64,000 nt of DNA, from positions 124,001 through 188,000 of IMG/VR virus record IMGVR_UViG_3300020147_000065, one strand, 5' to 3'. Below, in pieces: positions 50,221-57,720 of the stretch (the first letter of the stretch is position 1; every line of letters starts with the position of its first letter). The position numbers and the translations under genes are program-made. This DNA comes from a virus. The notes under the pieces were generated by a model. It was not told the DNA's origin, did not search any database, and saw nothing but the letters and a program-made list of their open reading frames with translations.

Positions 50221-50436
50221 ATGAAACACAATCACAGAACTGGTGATGTAAAGCGTCAGTGCCACAGCGGATGCTATTATGGAATGAAAGATTCTCTAAA
50301 ACAGGACGAGAATTACCACCGTCGTGCAACCGAACGCCGTTTGATTTCCGACATTATGAAGGGTAAACTCGACCCTGATGAAGCCATCTTTCCTGTAAAG
50401 GGCATCCATAGTTCCGATTGGTGGGATTGGGACTAA
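50221..50436 (+). CDS. Hypothetical 71-residue protein
   Basis: MKHNHRTGDVKRQCHSGCYY. His/Cys-rich start (possible metal site) and helix NYHRRATERRLISDIMKGKL, ending SSDWWDWD. Strong AAGGAGG ribosome site in a hairpin. Not recognised. Confidence 0.74.
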   Translation: MKHNHRTGDVKRQCHSGCYYGMKDSLKQDENYHRRATERRLISDIMKGKLDPDEAIFPVKGIHSSDWWDWD

Positions 50437-50469
50437 TAGATGCCCCCCCCCCTTGCTAATCAAATGACA

Positions 50470-50510
50470 AAAGCCTCTTCCTATGATATAATTCATCTGG
50501 AAGAGGCTTT
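50470..50510 (-). terminator. Terminator of the metallophosphoesterase unit
   Basis: AAAGCCTCTTCC pairs with GGAAGAGGCTTT (12 bp). Convergent position between plus- and minus-strand units. The 17-nt loop contains TATAAT with ATGACA 17 bp upstream, a possible plus-strand promoter. Confidence 0.8.
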
Positions 50511-50525
50511 AGTCCCGGAATTGGG

Positions 50526-51122
50526 TCATAAACTCAAGTCAAGTTTATCGTTAGCAGCCACACAATAGAATTGTGTGCCGTCAATGTTAGCAGTTCGATT
50601 AAAATGCCAATGACCAAATACCCATATTGCCGGACGGTGTATCTGTAACATGGTCATTAAAGCCAACGTGGTTTGCGTAGGCTTTACCGGCCCGTTTATC
50701 AGGCGAGGCATATTCATATGCTCGATTATACCAAACGGGGCATCGTGACTGATTACAATATCCGGCTTGGTGGCCTCATAGAGAGTAACAGCATTGGTTA
50801 AATCTTCCATGCTTAATTGCTCATCTTTCCACCAACTTATACCCTCTCTACGACGGTATTGATCTATTGACCATGCACCGGATAGAAAGAATACGCCGTG
50901 CTTGTAACCATAATCACCCAGATAAAGAGGATGGGCGCGGCACTCTTCGGGAGAATCATGATTACCACGTATGAAACCATCTATACCAGTAAAGACGGTT
51001 TCTCGATTGAAGTTACGAAAACCTAATCCCAAATCTCCCAAATGTAATGTCAAGTCTGCTTTTTCGGGATACCAAAAGCCAACCCGTTCTGCGTGAGAAT
51101 CACCAAGAAATCTATAAATCAT
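50526..51122 (-). CDS. Calcineurin-like metallophosphoesterase
   Basis: 198 residues with the ordered metal motifs GDSHAE (6-11), LHLGDLGLG (27-35), GNHDSPE (53-59), SHDAP (about 124) and GHWHFN (about 170). Such phage enzymes cleave phosphodiesters, for example nucleotide signals or RNA ends; the substrate is unknown. It overlaps the upstream small membrane gene by ATGA. It is one of only two minus-strand units right of 31 kb. Confidence 0.92.
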   Translation of the reverse strand: MIYRFLGDSHAERVGFWYPEKADLTLHLGDLGLGFRNFNRETVFTGIDGFIRGNHDSPEECRAHPLYLGDYGYKHGVFFLSGAWSIDQYRRREGISWWKDEQLSMEDLTNAVTLYEATKPDIVISHDAPFGIIEHMNMPRLINGPVKPTQTTLALMTMLQIHRPAIWVFGHWHFNRTANIDGTQFYCVAANDKLDLSL

Positions 51123-51307
51123 AAATCTACTCCTAATGTGGCTTTAACCACCATTTTGTAAATATCCATTGAGTCTAACACACCTGCCAACCAATCTACA
51201 ACCCTTTGAATGTGCTGAAACACACAAAAAGCGACATAAACCCCAACGAGTTTGTTCCTTATCCTACGTCTTAACCAACGGTAGTAAACATGGACTTTGC
51301 GACTCAT
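51119..51307 (-). CDS. Basic, membrane-associated small protein
   Basis: 62 residues, MSRKVHVYYRWLRRRIRNKL, then one hydrophobic helix (VGVYVAFCVFQHIQRVVDWL). TATACT ends 6 nt before the ATG; the -35/-10 spacer has CCCGTGG. Coupled to the phosphoesterase. Confidence 0.72.
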   Translation of the reverse strand: MSRKVHVYYRWLRRRIRNKLVGVYVAFCVFQHIQRVVDWLAGVLDSMDIYKMVVKATLGVDL

Positions 51308-51312
51308 GCTCT

Positions 51313-51342
51313 AAGTATACCAAAAAGCTATCCACGGGGCAA
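51313..51342 (-). promoter_or_regulatory. Minus-strand promoter with operator motif
   Basis: On the minus strand TTGCCC, 17 bp, TATACT, then 6 nt to the ATG of the 51307 gene. CCCCGTGG overlaps the -35 and the spacer. There is no C-tract directly upstream of this -35, unlike the plus-strand units. Confidence 0.7.
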
Positions 51343-51391
51343 GGTCTGCCCCCCCCTTGCATTTAGATACGATTTAGAGTATCCTTTAATC

Positions 51392-51634
51392 ATGGACGAA
51401 CTAATCAGAGATAACGGGAAGCTGCGCCCGTGTAAAGGGAATTTCCAAAAGATGACAATTCCACAAATTATCTGGGAATTTCAAATCAAGCAGGGTCAGT
51501 TCTGGGACGGTTTTACTTATGTTGATTACTGGGATATTCGTAACATTCTCTTAGTCGTCATCTTTGTTGCGCTGTTGCCCGTTTCTCTACCATTCTGCCT
51601 CTACATGAGAGCAAGGAGCCAAAAGAATTACTAA
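51392..51634 (+). CDS. Membrane protein, leaderless
   Basis: 80 residues, MDELIRDNGKLRPCKGNFQK, with a C-terminal membrane helix (NILLVVIFVALLPVSLPFCL). TATCCT ends 6 nt before the ATG. First of three coupled membrane-protein genes (51392, 51634, 51818). Confidence 0.74.
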   Translation: MDELIRDNGKLRPCKGNFQKMTIPQIIWEFQIKQGQFWDGFTYVDYWDIRNILLVVIFVALLPVSLPFCLYMRARSQKNY

Positions 51635-51816
51635 TGACACCTGAAGAACAAGACCGTTTCGCTAAGGAATGGGCTGAATACATTAAAGCTGATACTGAGT
51701 ATCAAGACCGGAAATTTAAAGCATCAATCGCCCCGCAGTGGGCGGGGCTTATCGGTTCTGTTATACTCTGTGGTGTGTTTATTTGGTTGTTTTGGTTGAC
51801 AACACCGAAAGGATAA
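51634..51816 (+). CDS. Tail-anchored small membrane protein
   Basis: 60 residues: acidic/basic helix MTPEEQDRFAKEWAEYIKAD then a C-terminal membrane helix (LIGSVILCGVFIWLFWLTTP). Start overlaps the previous stop (TAATG). Confidence 0.72.
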   Translation: MTPEEQDRFAKEWAEYIKADTEYQDRKFKASIAPQWAGLIGSVILCGVFIWLFWLTTPKG

Positions 51817-51817
51817 T

Positions 51818-51961
51818 ATGAGCTTCCAACAAGATTTATACAACGACCAGCAGGAAATGTATCGCAGGATACATCGTGCGCGAATACACGGTTTCATTAT
51901 CGGTATAATTATAGCCGGACTAATTGTGGTTATCGTGGGTGCCCTCGTTGGCACCCACTAA
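51818..51961 (+). CDS. Tail-anchored small membrane protein
   Basis: 47 residues: MSFQQDLYNDQQEMYRRIHR then a C-terminal helix (GFIIGIIIAGLIVVIVGALV). GAAAGGA precedes the ATG, one base after the prior stop. The last codons form the terminator stem GGGTGCC/GGCACCC. Confidence 0.7.
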   Translation: MSFQQDLYNDQQEMYRRIHRARIHGFIIGIIIAGLIVVIVGALVGTH

Positions 51962-52008
51962 TGCCCCCCCCCCCTGACAAAGTAAATAATTATTTGTATA
52001 ATAAAGAT

Positions 52009-52113
52009 ATGACAAAGAGAAGATTAGGGTTAATTATCACACTTTTGATATTGTGGATTATTGTCGGAATAAGCATTTTCTTATATCGGCAAAGTATGGG
52101 TATCCCTGTTTAA
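52009..52113 (+). CDS. Single-helix membrane peptide, leaderless
   Basis: 34 residues, MTKRRLGLIITLLILWIIVG then ISIFLYRQSMGIPV. TATAAT ends 6 nt before the ATG. This unit has no clear hairpin before its C-tract. Confidence 0.68.
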   Translation: MTKRRLGLIITLLILWIIVGISIFLYRQSMGIPV

Positions 52114-52158
52114 TGCCCCCCCTTGTAGCAAAGTAAGAACTTTGTTACAATTTATTAT

Positions 52159-52314
52159 ATGAAAAGAAAAGGTTTTACCGTCATCGAACTGCTTGTCGTA
52201 ATTGCTATCTGCGCGATTCTCATTTCTGTCATCGTTACCGGCGTTCAACGTGCGCGTGGTGGAGCAACCCAAAGCCAGGAGCGCGTAGTCCCCCGTTTTC
52301 AGCCTCAACGCTGA
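52159..52314 (+). CDS. Miniature type IV pilin-like protein, leaderless
   Basis: 51 residues beginning [20 protein letters not shown]. This is the class III signal of type IV pilins and pseudopilins: a short basic leader, the G-F cleavage site, Glu at position +5 and a ~20-residue hydrophobic helix. Only about 25 residues follow ([20 protein letters not shown]), so the globular pilin head is missing. TACAAT ends 7 nt before the ATG. It would be expected to enter the membrane, be cut by the host prepilin peptidase and interact with pilus or secretion machinery. Confidence 0.85.
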   Translation: MKRKGFTVIELLVVIAICAILISVIVTGVQRARGGATQSQERVVPRFQPQR

Positions 52315-52373
52315 GCGGCGGGGCTTGCCCCCCCCCCTTGCTCCCTTACTAACTAATTCGTTATAATCTTAGT

Positions 52374-52757
52374 ATGTCACGATACAAGAAGTCAATGGGA
52401 ACATGGAAAGAGATTTGTATTTGTATTAGAGGCGCATTTATCAATTTTGACGTTGTGCAAGCCACGGGACAAGTCTTTGATTTGTATTGTGATATTCATA
52501 CTCACGTTGACGCTTACAGTGAAAAAATCGAGGGTGAAAAAGAACTGAACTGGAAAGTGGGTAAGAACTCATTATTCAAACACTGTCCAAAGAAGAAAAT
52601 AGCGAAACACATCAAACGACTCTTTGAGTCCGATGATATTATGCTGTTTCCTTATCTCGATACAGATGATAAAGAAGCAGTTAAAGATGCAGCAGAAGAT
52701 AGACAATTTCTCGAAAAGATGGCTCAGTTCTACGGGATTACACTCCCGGAGGACTGA
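52374..52757 (+). CDS. Hypothetical 127-residue protein, leaderless
   Basis: MSRYKKSMGTWKEICICIRG. TATAAT ends 6 nt before the ATG. Alpha/beta with FINFDVVQATGQVFDLYCDI and HCPKKKIAKHIKRLFESDDI, acidic C-terminus. Not recognised. Confidence 0.76.
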   Translation: MSRYKKSMGTWKEICICIRGAFINFDVVQATGQVFDLYCDIHTHVDAYSEKIEGEKELNWKVGKNSLFKHCPKKKIAKHIKRLFESDDIMLFPYLDTDDKEAVKDAAEDRQFLEKMAQFYGITLPED

Positions 52758-52805
52758 TATGCCCCCCCCTTGCCCGTGGTTTGCTTTTTAGTTAGAATGT
52801 ATTAC

Positions 52806-53123
52806 ATGAAATTAGATATTAACAAAGCGTTTATTTTGGTAACAGTCATTACCGAAAAGGGTAATTCTATTACCCTGCCGTGTCGCAAATATAGTTTCAG
52901 CAAACGAAACGGCGAATCTGAACTGAATTTGAATAGTGCGATGGATGACGGTGTGACGCCATGTGAAGGCGTTAAAGAATATTACCGCAAAAATCCCACT
53001 GCTCCAGTCGGCACCGAAGTTCTTTTGAATATGTTGCTCGCGGAAGGTATTGCGTTGGTTTACAATACCGCGACGCTCATGTATAACGAACAAGGCGAGT
53101 TGTTCATTCCTGAGGAGGAATGA
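52806..53123 (+). CDS. Hypothetical 105-residue protein, leaderless
   Basis: MKLDINKAFILVTVITEKGN. TAGAAT ends 7 nt before the ATG; the spacer contains CCCGTGG at the -35. Beta-rich, then helix VGTEVLLNMLLAEGIALVYN. Not recognised. Confidence 0.76.
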   Translation: MKLDINKAFILVTVITEKGNSITLPCRKYSFSKRNGESELNLNSAMDDGVTPCEGVKEYYRKNPTAPVGTEVLLNMLLAEGIALVYNTATLMYNEQGELFIPEEE

Positions 53124-53172
53124 GCCTTGCCCCCCCCTTGACTAATCCCCGTGGTGAGTTAAAATGTATTAC

Positions 53173-53331
53173 ATGAAAAAGAGCAAATCCAAACCTGAAC
53201 ACATGACGGTTGCCAACGCAGTTAAGGTCACAATGCCGCGTCAACACTGCCCAACGCGCACAATCGAACCTAAGCGTAACAAGTTGCGCGACAAGGTTTC
53301 CAAACGCGAATTTAAACGGGGTGATTATTGA
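53173..53331 (+). CDS. Highly basic 52-residue protein, leaderless
   Basis: MKKSKSKPEHMTVANAVKVT, then PRQHCPTRTIEPKRNKLRDK. Lys/Arg-rich, probably nucleic-acid binding. Spacer contains CCCCGTGG. TAAAAT ends 7 nt before the ATG. Overlaps the next gene by TGATG. Confidence 0.73.
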   Translation: MKKSKSKPEHMTVANAVKVTMPRQHCPTRTIEPKRNKLRDKVSKREFKRGDY

Positions 53332-53525
53332 TGTTTGAAAAACTCATCGCCTTCGTTCTCGGTCTGGTGTGCTTAACATGCGCTTTTACAGTTATGACTA
53401 TGTTTGTTAGCATAATCTGTAATCTCGGTTGGGATTGGCAACACGTTATGCGAACTTGGTTCTGGATTTTTATCGTTCTCGAAGTTCTGTTTTGGATTGG
53501 TGGCGGCCTTAGTCAATTCGACTAA
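53331..53525 (+). CDS. Two-helix membrane protein
   Basis: 64 residues, MFEKLIAFVLGLVCLTCAFT and a second helix TWFWIFIVLEVLFWIGGGL. Coupled to the basic protein upstream by TGATG. Confidence 0.74.
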   Translation: MFEKLIAFVLGLVCLTCAFTVMTMFVSIICNLGWDWQHVMRTWFWIFIVLEVLFWIGGGLSQFD

Positions 53526-53541
53526 GGTTTGCCCCCCCACC

Positions 53542-53781
53542 TCAGGGATAGGCCAGTGCCGGCGCTCCCTGAGTAAAGTAACGGAGTTTCTCTATTCCTT
53601 CAAACCTTACTTCCAATACTTCTGCACCACTTTTACCGTCTTTACCGTATCGCTTGACAGAAACAATCTCGCCTGGTGTGTTTTCAGGGACTTCTACCGT
53701 CTTCATATCGAGTCCCAATAACTCCATGCGAGCAACGATCTTATCACCCTGTTTGAAATTAACGTCCTCTGTAAATTGCAT
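53542..53781 (-). CDS. KOW/SH3-like small protein, leaderless, minus strand
   Basis: 79 residues from MQFTEDVNFKQGDKIVARME. TATACT ends 6 nt before this ATG on the minus strand, with TTGACT upstream and CCCCGTGG between; a longer in-frame start lies beyond the promoter and is rejected. The beta-barrel pattern FKQGDKIVARMEL...TPGEIVSVKRYG suggests a KOW-like fold. Confidence 0.78.
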   Translation of the reverse strand: MQFTEDVNFKQGDKIVARMELLGLDMKTVEVPENTPGEIVSVKRYGKDGKSGAEVLEVRFEGIEKLRYFTQGAPALAYP

Positions 53782-53867
53782 GATATTAGTATATAGCCAA
53801 CCACGGGGGTTAGTCAATGCCCCCCCCCCCATTGCACACTCTAAACAATAGCGGTAAAATATATTCC

Positions 53868-54290
53868 ATGAGCAAAACAAAAGTAACCCCGAACAGCGTA
53901 GCATTCAGCGCGTTGCAGGAAGTTGTCAAAGTTGGTAACACGAAACTGAAAGTTCTTTTCGTTGCCGAACGCGGCGTCCACGGTGCCGAAACCTACTGGA
54001 ACGACGAAATGCGCGGCAATGTCGGCAAAGAACTGACCGTGAGAGATTCCGACGCGAGCAGCAACGAATTTCAGCTTTCCGACGATTTCTGGTATCCTGC
54101 AATCTCCTTGTTTGCTGAACCCAAACAGCCGGTAGAAGTGTCGCTGCCTGATTACACGGCGACGGTGTATCCTACCCATCTCCAAGTTGGTTATCAGGAA
54201 ATCACCAAAGAAATGGTTCTGGCAATCGTCAAGGGTGGACTGGATACGGGCTTCCTCTCCACATCAGATTTGGAGGGTCTGAATAAATAA
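53868..54290 (+). CDS. Eight-copy family, member 1, leaderless
   Basis: 140 residues, MSKTKVTPNSVAFSALQEVV. Family pattern: an AF helix, a strand with KVLFVAERGVHGAETYW, a D-x-S...FWYPAISL strand, then LPDYTATVYPTHLQVGYQEI and a C-terminal helix TKEMVLAIVKGGLDTGFLS. Member 1 is the most divergent in its C-terminal strand (VGYQ instead of VGCQ). TAAAAT ends 7 nt before the ATG. Confidence 0.82.
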   Translation: MSKTKVTPNSVAFSALQEVVKVGNTKLKVLFVAERGVHGAETYWNDEMRGNVGKELTVRDSDASSNEFQLSDDFWYPAISLFAEPKQPVEVSLPDYTATVYPTHLQVGYQEITKEMVLAIVKGGLDTGFLSTSDLEGLNK

Positions 54291-54375
54291 GCCCCGGCTC
54301 CCTTCGGGGAGCTTTGCCCCCCCTTGCGCACAGCTCTAATCTTCTGTATAATTATTAGTAATAAGGAGGCCAACG

Positions 54376-54645
54376 ATGCCTAAATCAATGTTTCGTCCAT
54401 CGGATGTAATGGACAACGCGCATTTCAATGACCACACTAAGGTCTTGACTGTGACGTTTCAGAGTGGTTCGGTTTACGAGTATGAGAATGTGCCTGAGCG
54501 CGTTTTCAATCGTTTAAACGCCGCTCCTTCTAAGGGACAGTTCTTTAATCAGAACATCCGTAATAAATACGCATTTAAGTGTGTGTTTAAACCCGCTAAG
54601 ACAACTACAGCGCCGCAGGTTCAGCCCGTGGCTGTCACTGTCTAA
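54376..54645 (+). CDS. KTSC-domain protein
   Basis: 89 residues, MPKSMFRPSDVMDNAHFNDH. The KTSC pattern is clear: LTVTFQSGSVYEYENVPERV, then a helix and SKGQFFNQNIRNKYAFK. KTSC domains are small nucleic-acid-associated domains found with Lys-tRNA synthetases and in phages. AAGGAGG precedes the ATG. It interrupts the eight-copy array between members 1 and 2. Confidence 0.85.
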   Translation: MPKSMFRPSDVMDNAHFNDHTKVLTVTFQSGSVYEYENVPERVFNRLNAAPSKGQFFNQNIRNKYAFKCVFKPAKTTTAPQVQPVAVTV

Positions 54646-54742
54646 TGTTCCTCCTTACCGGGAAACGGAGGCTTCCGGGCCTCCGTTTCTTCGGTCTGCC
54701 CCCCCCTTGTCACAAGTAAATTAAAACGATATAATCTATTAC

Positions 54743-55159
54743 ATGAGTGAAACAAACAACGTGAACATTGCTGAACTGAGCCTGAACCAAATTGCATTCT
54801 TAAAGCTCGGCCTCAAAGAAGGCGACACCGTAAAGGTTGTTGCTAAAGTGCCAGAAGGCACACACGGTTCTGATATTTACTGGGAAACGAGTATGACCCG
54901 TAAAATCGGTAAAACCCAACGAGTAGTAGGTGCGCGGAACCATAGCCGAATCGAACTCGAAGATGGGTATTACTACCCTGCCCTCGCGCTGGAAAAAGTG
55001 AAAGTTGTCAAGGAAATTCGGCTCCCTGACTACACCGCTTTAGTCAGCGAAGATGGTGTATCCGTGGGTTGCCAAAACCTCACCAAAGAAATGGTGTTGG
55101 GTATCGTAAAAGCCGCAGTGGAAACGAACTTCATTTCACAGGAGGACTTGGAGTTCTAA
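54743..55159 (+). CDS. Eight-copy family, member 2, leaderless
   Basis: 138 residues, MSETNNVNIAELSLNQIAFL. Shares VPEGTHGSDIYWETSM, YYYPALALEKV, LPDYTALVSEDGVSVGCQNL and TKEMVLGIVKAAVETNF. TATAAT ends 7 nt before the ATG. Confidence 0.82.
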   Translation: MSETNNVNIAELSLNQIAFLKLGLKEGDTVKVVAKVPEGTHGSDIYWETSMTRKIGKTQRVVGARNHSRIELEDGYYYPALALEKVKVVKEIRLPDYTALVSEDGVSVGCQNLTKEMVLGIVKAAVETNFISQEDLEF

Positions 55160-55233
55160 GCCGGGAGCCGTCGAAAGACGGCGACCTGCCCCCCCCCTTG
55201 TCACTACTCAAGAATAACAGTAAAATATATTCC

Positions 55234-55653
55234 ATGAGTGATAAAGTAAAGACAATGAATGATGTGGCTTTCGAGTTTCTCAATGAGAAATTCAAAGTTG
55301 GCGACAAAGTGCGAGTCACCATGCGGGTTGACTCTGGTGTGCAGGGTAATCGAATTGACTGGCTTGAGGGAATGGAAGAGGCTCTCAATTCGGGACTTCA
55401 CACTATTCTGGATACCAACGAGTCGTATGGTGCGTTCCGACTGAGTTGTGGTTACTGGTTCCCGGCGTTGGCAATCAGCTCTGATGTTGGTAAAGTCACT
55501 GTCAAACTGCCCGACTACACAGCCGAAATCACCAAAGAAAAAGTCAACGTAGGTTGTCAAGTTCTGACAAAAGAGATGATTCTCAGTATCGTAAAGGCCG
55601 CAGTGGACACCGGCTTTTTAAATGAGGAGGATATTGCCTCACTTAAAGGTTAA
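55234..55653 (+). CDS. Eight-copy family, member 3, leaderless
   Basis: 139 residues, MSDKVKTMNDVAFEFLNEKF. Family blocks: VDSGVQGNRIDWLEGM, GYWFPALAISS, LPDYTAEITKEKVNVGCQVL, TKEMILSIVKAAVDTGFL. TAAAAT ends 7 nt before the ATG. Confidence 0.82.
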   Translation: MSDKVKTMNDVAFEFLNEKFKVGDKVRVTMRVDSGVQGNRIDWLEGMEEALNSGLHTILDTNESYGAFRLSCGYWFPALAISSDVGKVTVKLPDYTAEITKEKVNVGCQVLTKEMILSIVKAAVDTGFLNEEDIASLKG

Positions 55654-55732
55654 GCGGCGGGGAGCTGCCTTCAGGCAGCGACCTCTTGCCCCCCCCTTGC
55701 ACTAACCAACTAAAAACGATAGAATATATTCC

Positions 55733-56158
55733 ATGAGTGATACAACAGCAAAGACGGTTAATGATGCAGCGTTTGAGATTCTCAGCGCAACGGTCAAAGA
55801 AGGCAGCAAGGTTCGCGTAATTCTTCGTATCCCAAAAGGTATGCATGGAAGCCGCATCTCATGGGTTGACTCGATGGACGGAAACGTGGGCGTCGGTATC
55901 CACACTGTAACCGATGTAAGCCCTCGCTACGGTGCTTTCGAGTTGGACAACGAAAAGTGGTATCCTGCGGTTGCTCTTTCGGCGGACGCGGAAACCGTTC
56001 GCGTCGCGCTCCCTGACTACGAAGCAGAAATTACCAAAGATGGTATCGTAGTCGCGGGGCAGAACCTCACCAAAGAGATGGTTCTCGGCATCGTGCAGGG
56101 TGCGCTCGACACCGGATTCCTTGATAAAGGAGATGTAGCCACTATTAAGACTTCCTAA
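55733..56158 (+). CDS. Eight-copy family, member 4, leaderless
   Basis: 141 residues, MSDTTAKTVNDAAFEILSAT. Blocks: IPKGMHGSRISWVDSM, EKWYPAVALSA, LPDYEAEITKDGIVVAGQNL (the usual GC is AG), TKEMVLGIVQGALDTGFL. TAGAAT ends 7 nt before the ATG. Confidence 0.82.
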   Translation: MSDTTAKTVNDAAFEILSATVKEGSKVRVILRIPKGMHGSRISWVDSMDGNVGVGIHTVTDVSPRYGAFELDNEKWYPAVALSADAETVRVALPDYEAEITKDGIVVAGQNLTKEMVLGIVQGALDTGFLDKGDVATIKTS

Positions 56159-56238
56159 GCAACGGGGAGCCATCCACGGGTGGCGACCTTTTGCCCCCCC
56201 CCTTGCACCAAAATAAGATAAGCGGTATAATTTATTAC

Positions 56239-56676
56239 ATGAGCGATACACAAACAACCCCCGAACTGACCGTGAACCAAGCCGCATTTAATGTTTTAAA
56301 TGCGAAAGTGACCGAAGGCGACAAGATTCGCGTCGTCCTCAAAGTGCCTATTACCGTGCATGGTAGTGATGTGAACTGGGTCGAAGAGATGGACAACACC
56401 ATCAACAAAACGCTTCGCGTTCGCCGCGTTGACGCAAGCAATGGTTCTTTCTATCTCAGCAACGGCTACTGGTATCCTGCCGTGGCACTCTCCACCGAAG
56501 TAGCAAAAATCACCGTGCCGCTGCCGGATTACACGGCGGAAATCACCAAAGAACAGGTCAACGTCGGCTGCCAGATTTTGACCAAAGAAATGATTCTCGG
56601 CATCGTGCAAGGCGCGTTGGATGTAGGGTTTCTGAGCGAAGAGGATGTGAACCGCCTCGACACCAGAGAAGTATAA
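56239..56676 (+). CDS. Eight-copy family, member 5, leaderless
   Basis: 145 residues, MSDTQTTPELTVNQAAFNVL. Blocks: VPITVHGSDVNWVEEM, GYWYPAVALST, LPDYTAEITKEQVNVGCQIL, TKEMILGIVQGALDVGFL. TATAAT ends 7 nt before the ATG. Confidence 0.82.
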   Translation: MSDTQTTPELTVNQAAFNVLNAKVTEGDKIRVVLKVPITVHGSDVNWVEEMDNTINKTLRVRRVDASNGSFYLSNGYWYPAVALSTEVAKITVPLPDYTAEITKEQVNVGCQILTKEMILGIVQGALDVGFLSEEDVNRLDTREV

Positions 56677-56750
56677 CCGGGTGGACTCTTCGGAGTCCAC
56701 CCTGCCCCCCCCCCTTGCGCTGATAGAATTTAAACAGTATAATTTATTCC

Positions 56751-57167
56751 ATGAGTGAAACAAGAAAGACGGTTAATGACGCGGCGTTTGAAATCCTCAA
56801 CGCACAGTTGAACATTGGTGATAGAGTTCGTATTGTCGCCAAAATTGATGAGGGTGTCCACGGCAGCAAGACTGTTTGGACATCTCGCATGAATGATAGT
56901 GTGGGTCAGTTTATGACTATTCGCGGTGTTGAACCTGAGTATGGTGCTTTTCAGTTGGATAACTATTACTGGTATCCTGCCGTGGCACTCGATACTCAGG
57001 TGCATAAAGTGACGGTTAATCTGCCGGATTATTGCGCTGAAATCACCAAAGAAGGGGTGAACGTGGGTTGTCAGAACCTCACCAAAGAAATGATTCTGCA
57101 AATCGTGCAGGGCGCGTTAGACGTGGGTTTTCTCGATGCCGAGGACATCGAAAGTCTGAAAGTATAA
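56751..57167 (+). CDS. Eight-copy family, member 6, leaderless
   Basis: 138 residues, MSETRKTVNDAAFEILNAQL. Blocks: IDEGVHGSKTVWTSRM, YYWYPAVALDT, LPDYCAEITKEGVNVGCQNL, TKEMILQIVQGALDVGFL. Closest to member 5 in its second half. TATAAT ends 7 nt before the ATG. Confidence 0.82.
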   Translation: MSETRKTVNDAAFEILNAQLNIGDRVRIVAKIDEGVHGSKTVWTSRMNDSVGQFMTIRGVEPEYGAFQLDNYYWYPAVALDTQVHKVTVNLPDYCAEITKEGVNVGCQNLTKEMILQIVQGALDVGFLDAEDIESLKV

Positions 57168-57244
57168 GCGGCGGGGAGCTATCGAAAGATAGCGACCTTG
57201 CCCCCCCCTTGGCAACACTCAATATAAACAGTAAAATATAAGAC

Positions 57245-57643
57245 ATGAACATGAACCAAGCAGCATTCGAGACGTTGAAGGAAACGCGCGGCATCGGTGA
57301 CAAAGTGAAGGTTGTCCTGCAAGTGGACAAAGGTGTGCATGGAAACCTCTTCCGTTGGGATTCCGGTATGACCGAACAAATCGGAAAAGTCTTGACAATC
57401 AAAGAGTTCGATTCTTCGGACAACACCATCCTGCTGTCAGATAGCCGTTATTATCCCGCACTCGCTTTGATGAGCGACAACGGCCCCATTATCGTGGAAT
57501 TGCCCGATTACAAGGCAGAAATCCACGCTGACCGTGTGCAAGTTGGTTGTCAGTGCCTCACCAAACAGATGGTGTTGGACATCGTGAAGGGTGCAGTATC
57601 TGTCGGGTTTATGAGCGAATCAGATTTGGAGGGTCTGCGATAA
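57245..57643 (+). CDS. Eight-copy family, member 7, leaderless
   Basis: 132 residues, MNMNQAAFETLKETRGIGDK, the shortest member. Blocks: VDKGVHGNLFRWDSGM, RYYPALALMS, LPDYKAEIHADRVQVGCQCL, TKQMVLDIVKGAVSVGFM. TAAAAT ends 7 nt before the ATG. Confidence 0.82.
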   Translation: MNMNQAAFETLKETRGIGDKVKVVLQVDKGVHGNLFRWDSGMTEQIGKVLTIKEFDSSDNTILLSDSRYYPALALMSDNGPIIVELPDYKAEIHADRVQVGCQCLTKQMVLDIVKGAVSVGFMSESDLEGLR

Positions 57644-57720
57644 GCCCCCGCGGACTCTTCGGAGTCCGCCTTGCCCCCCCCCCTTGCACAAGGTTCAAAT
57701 TAAGGGGTATAATTTATTCC

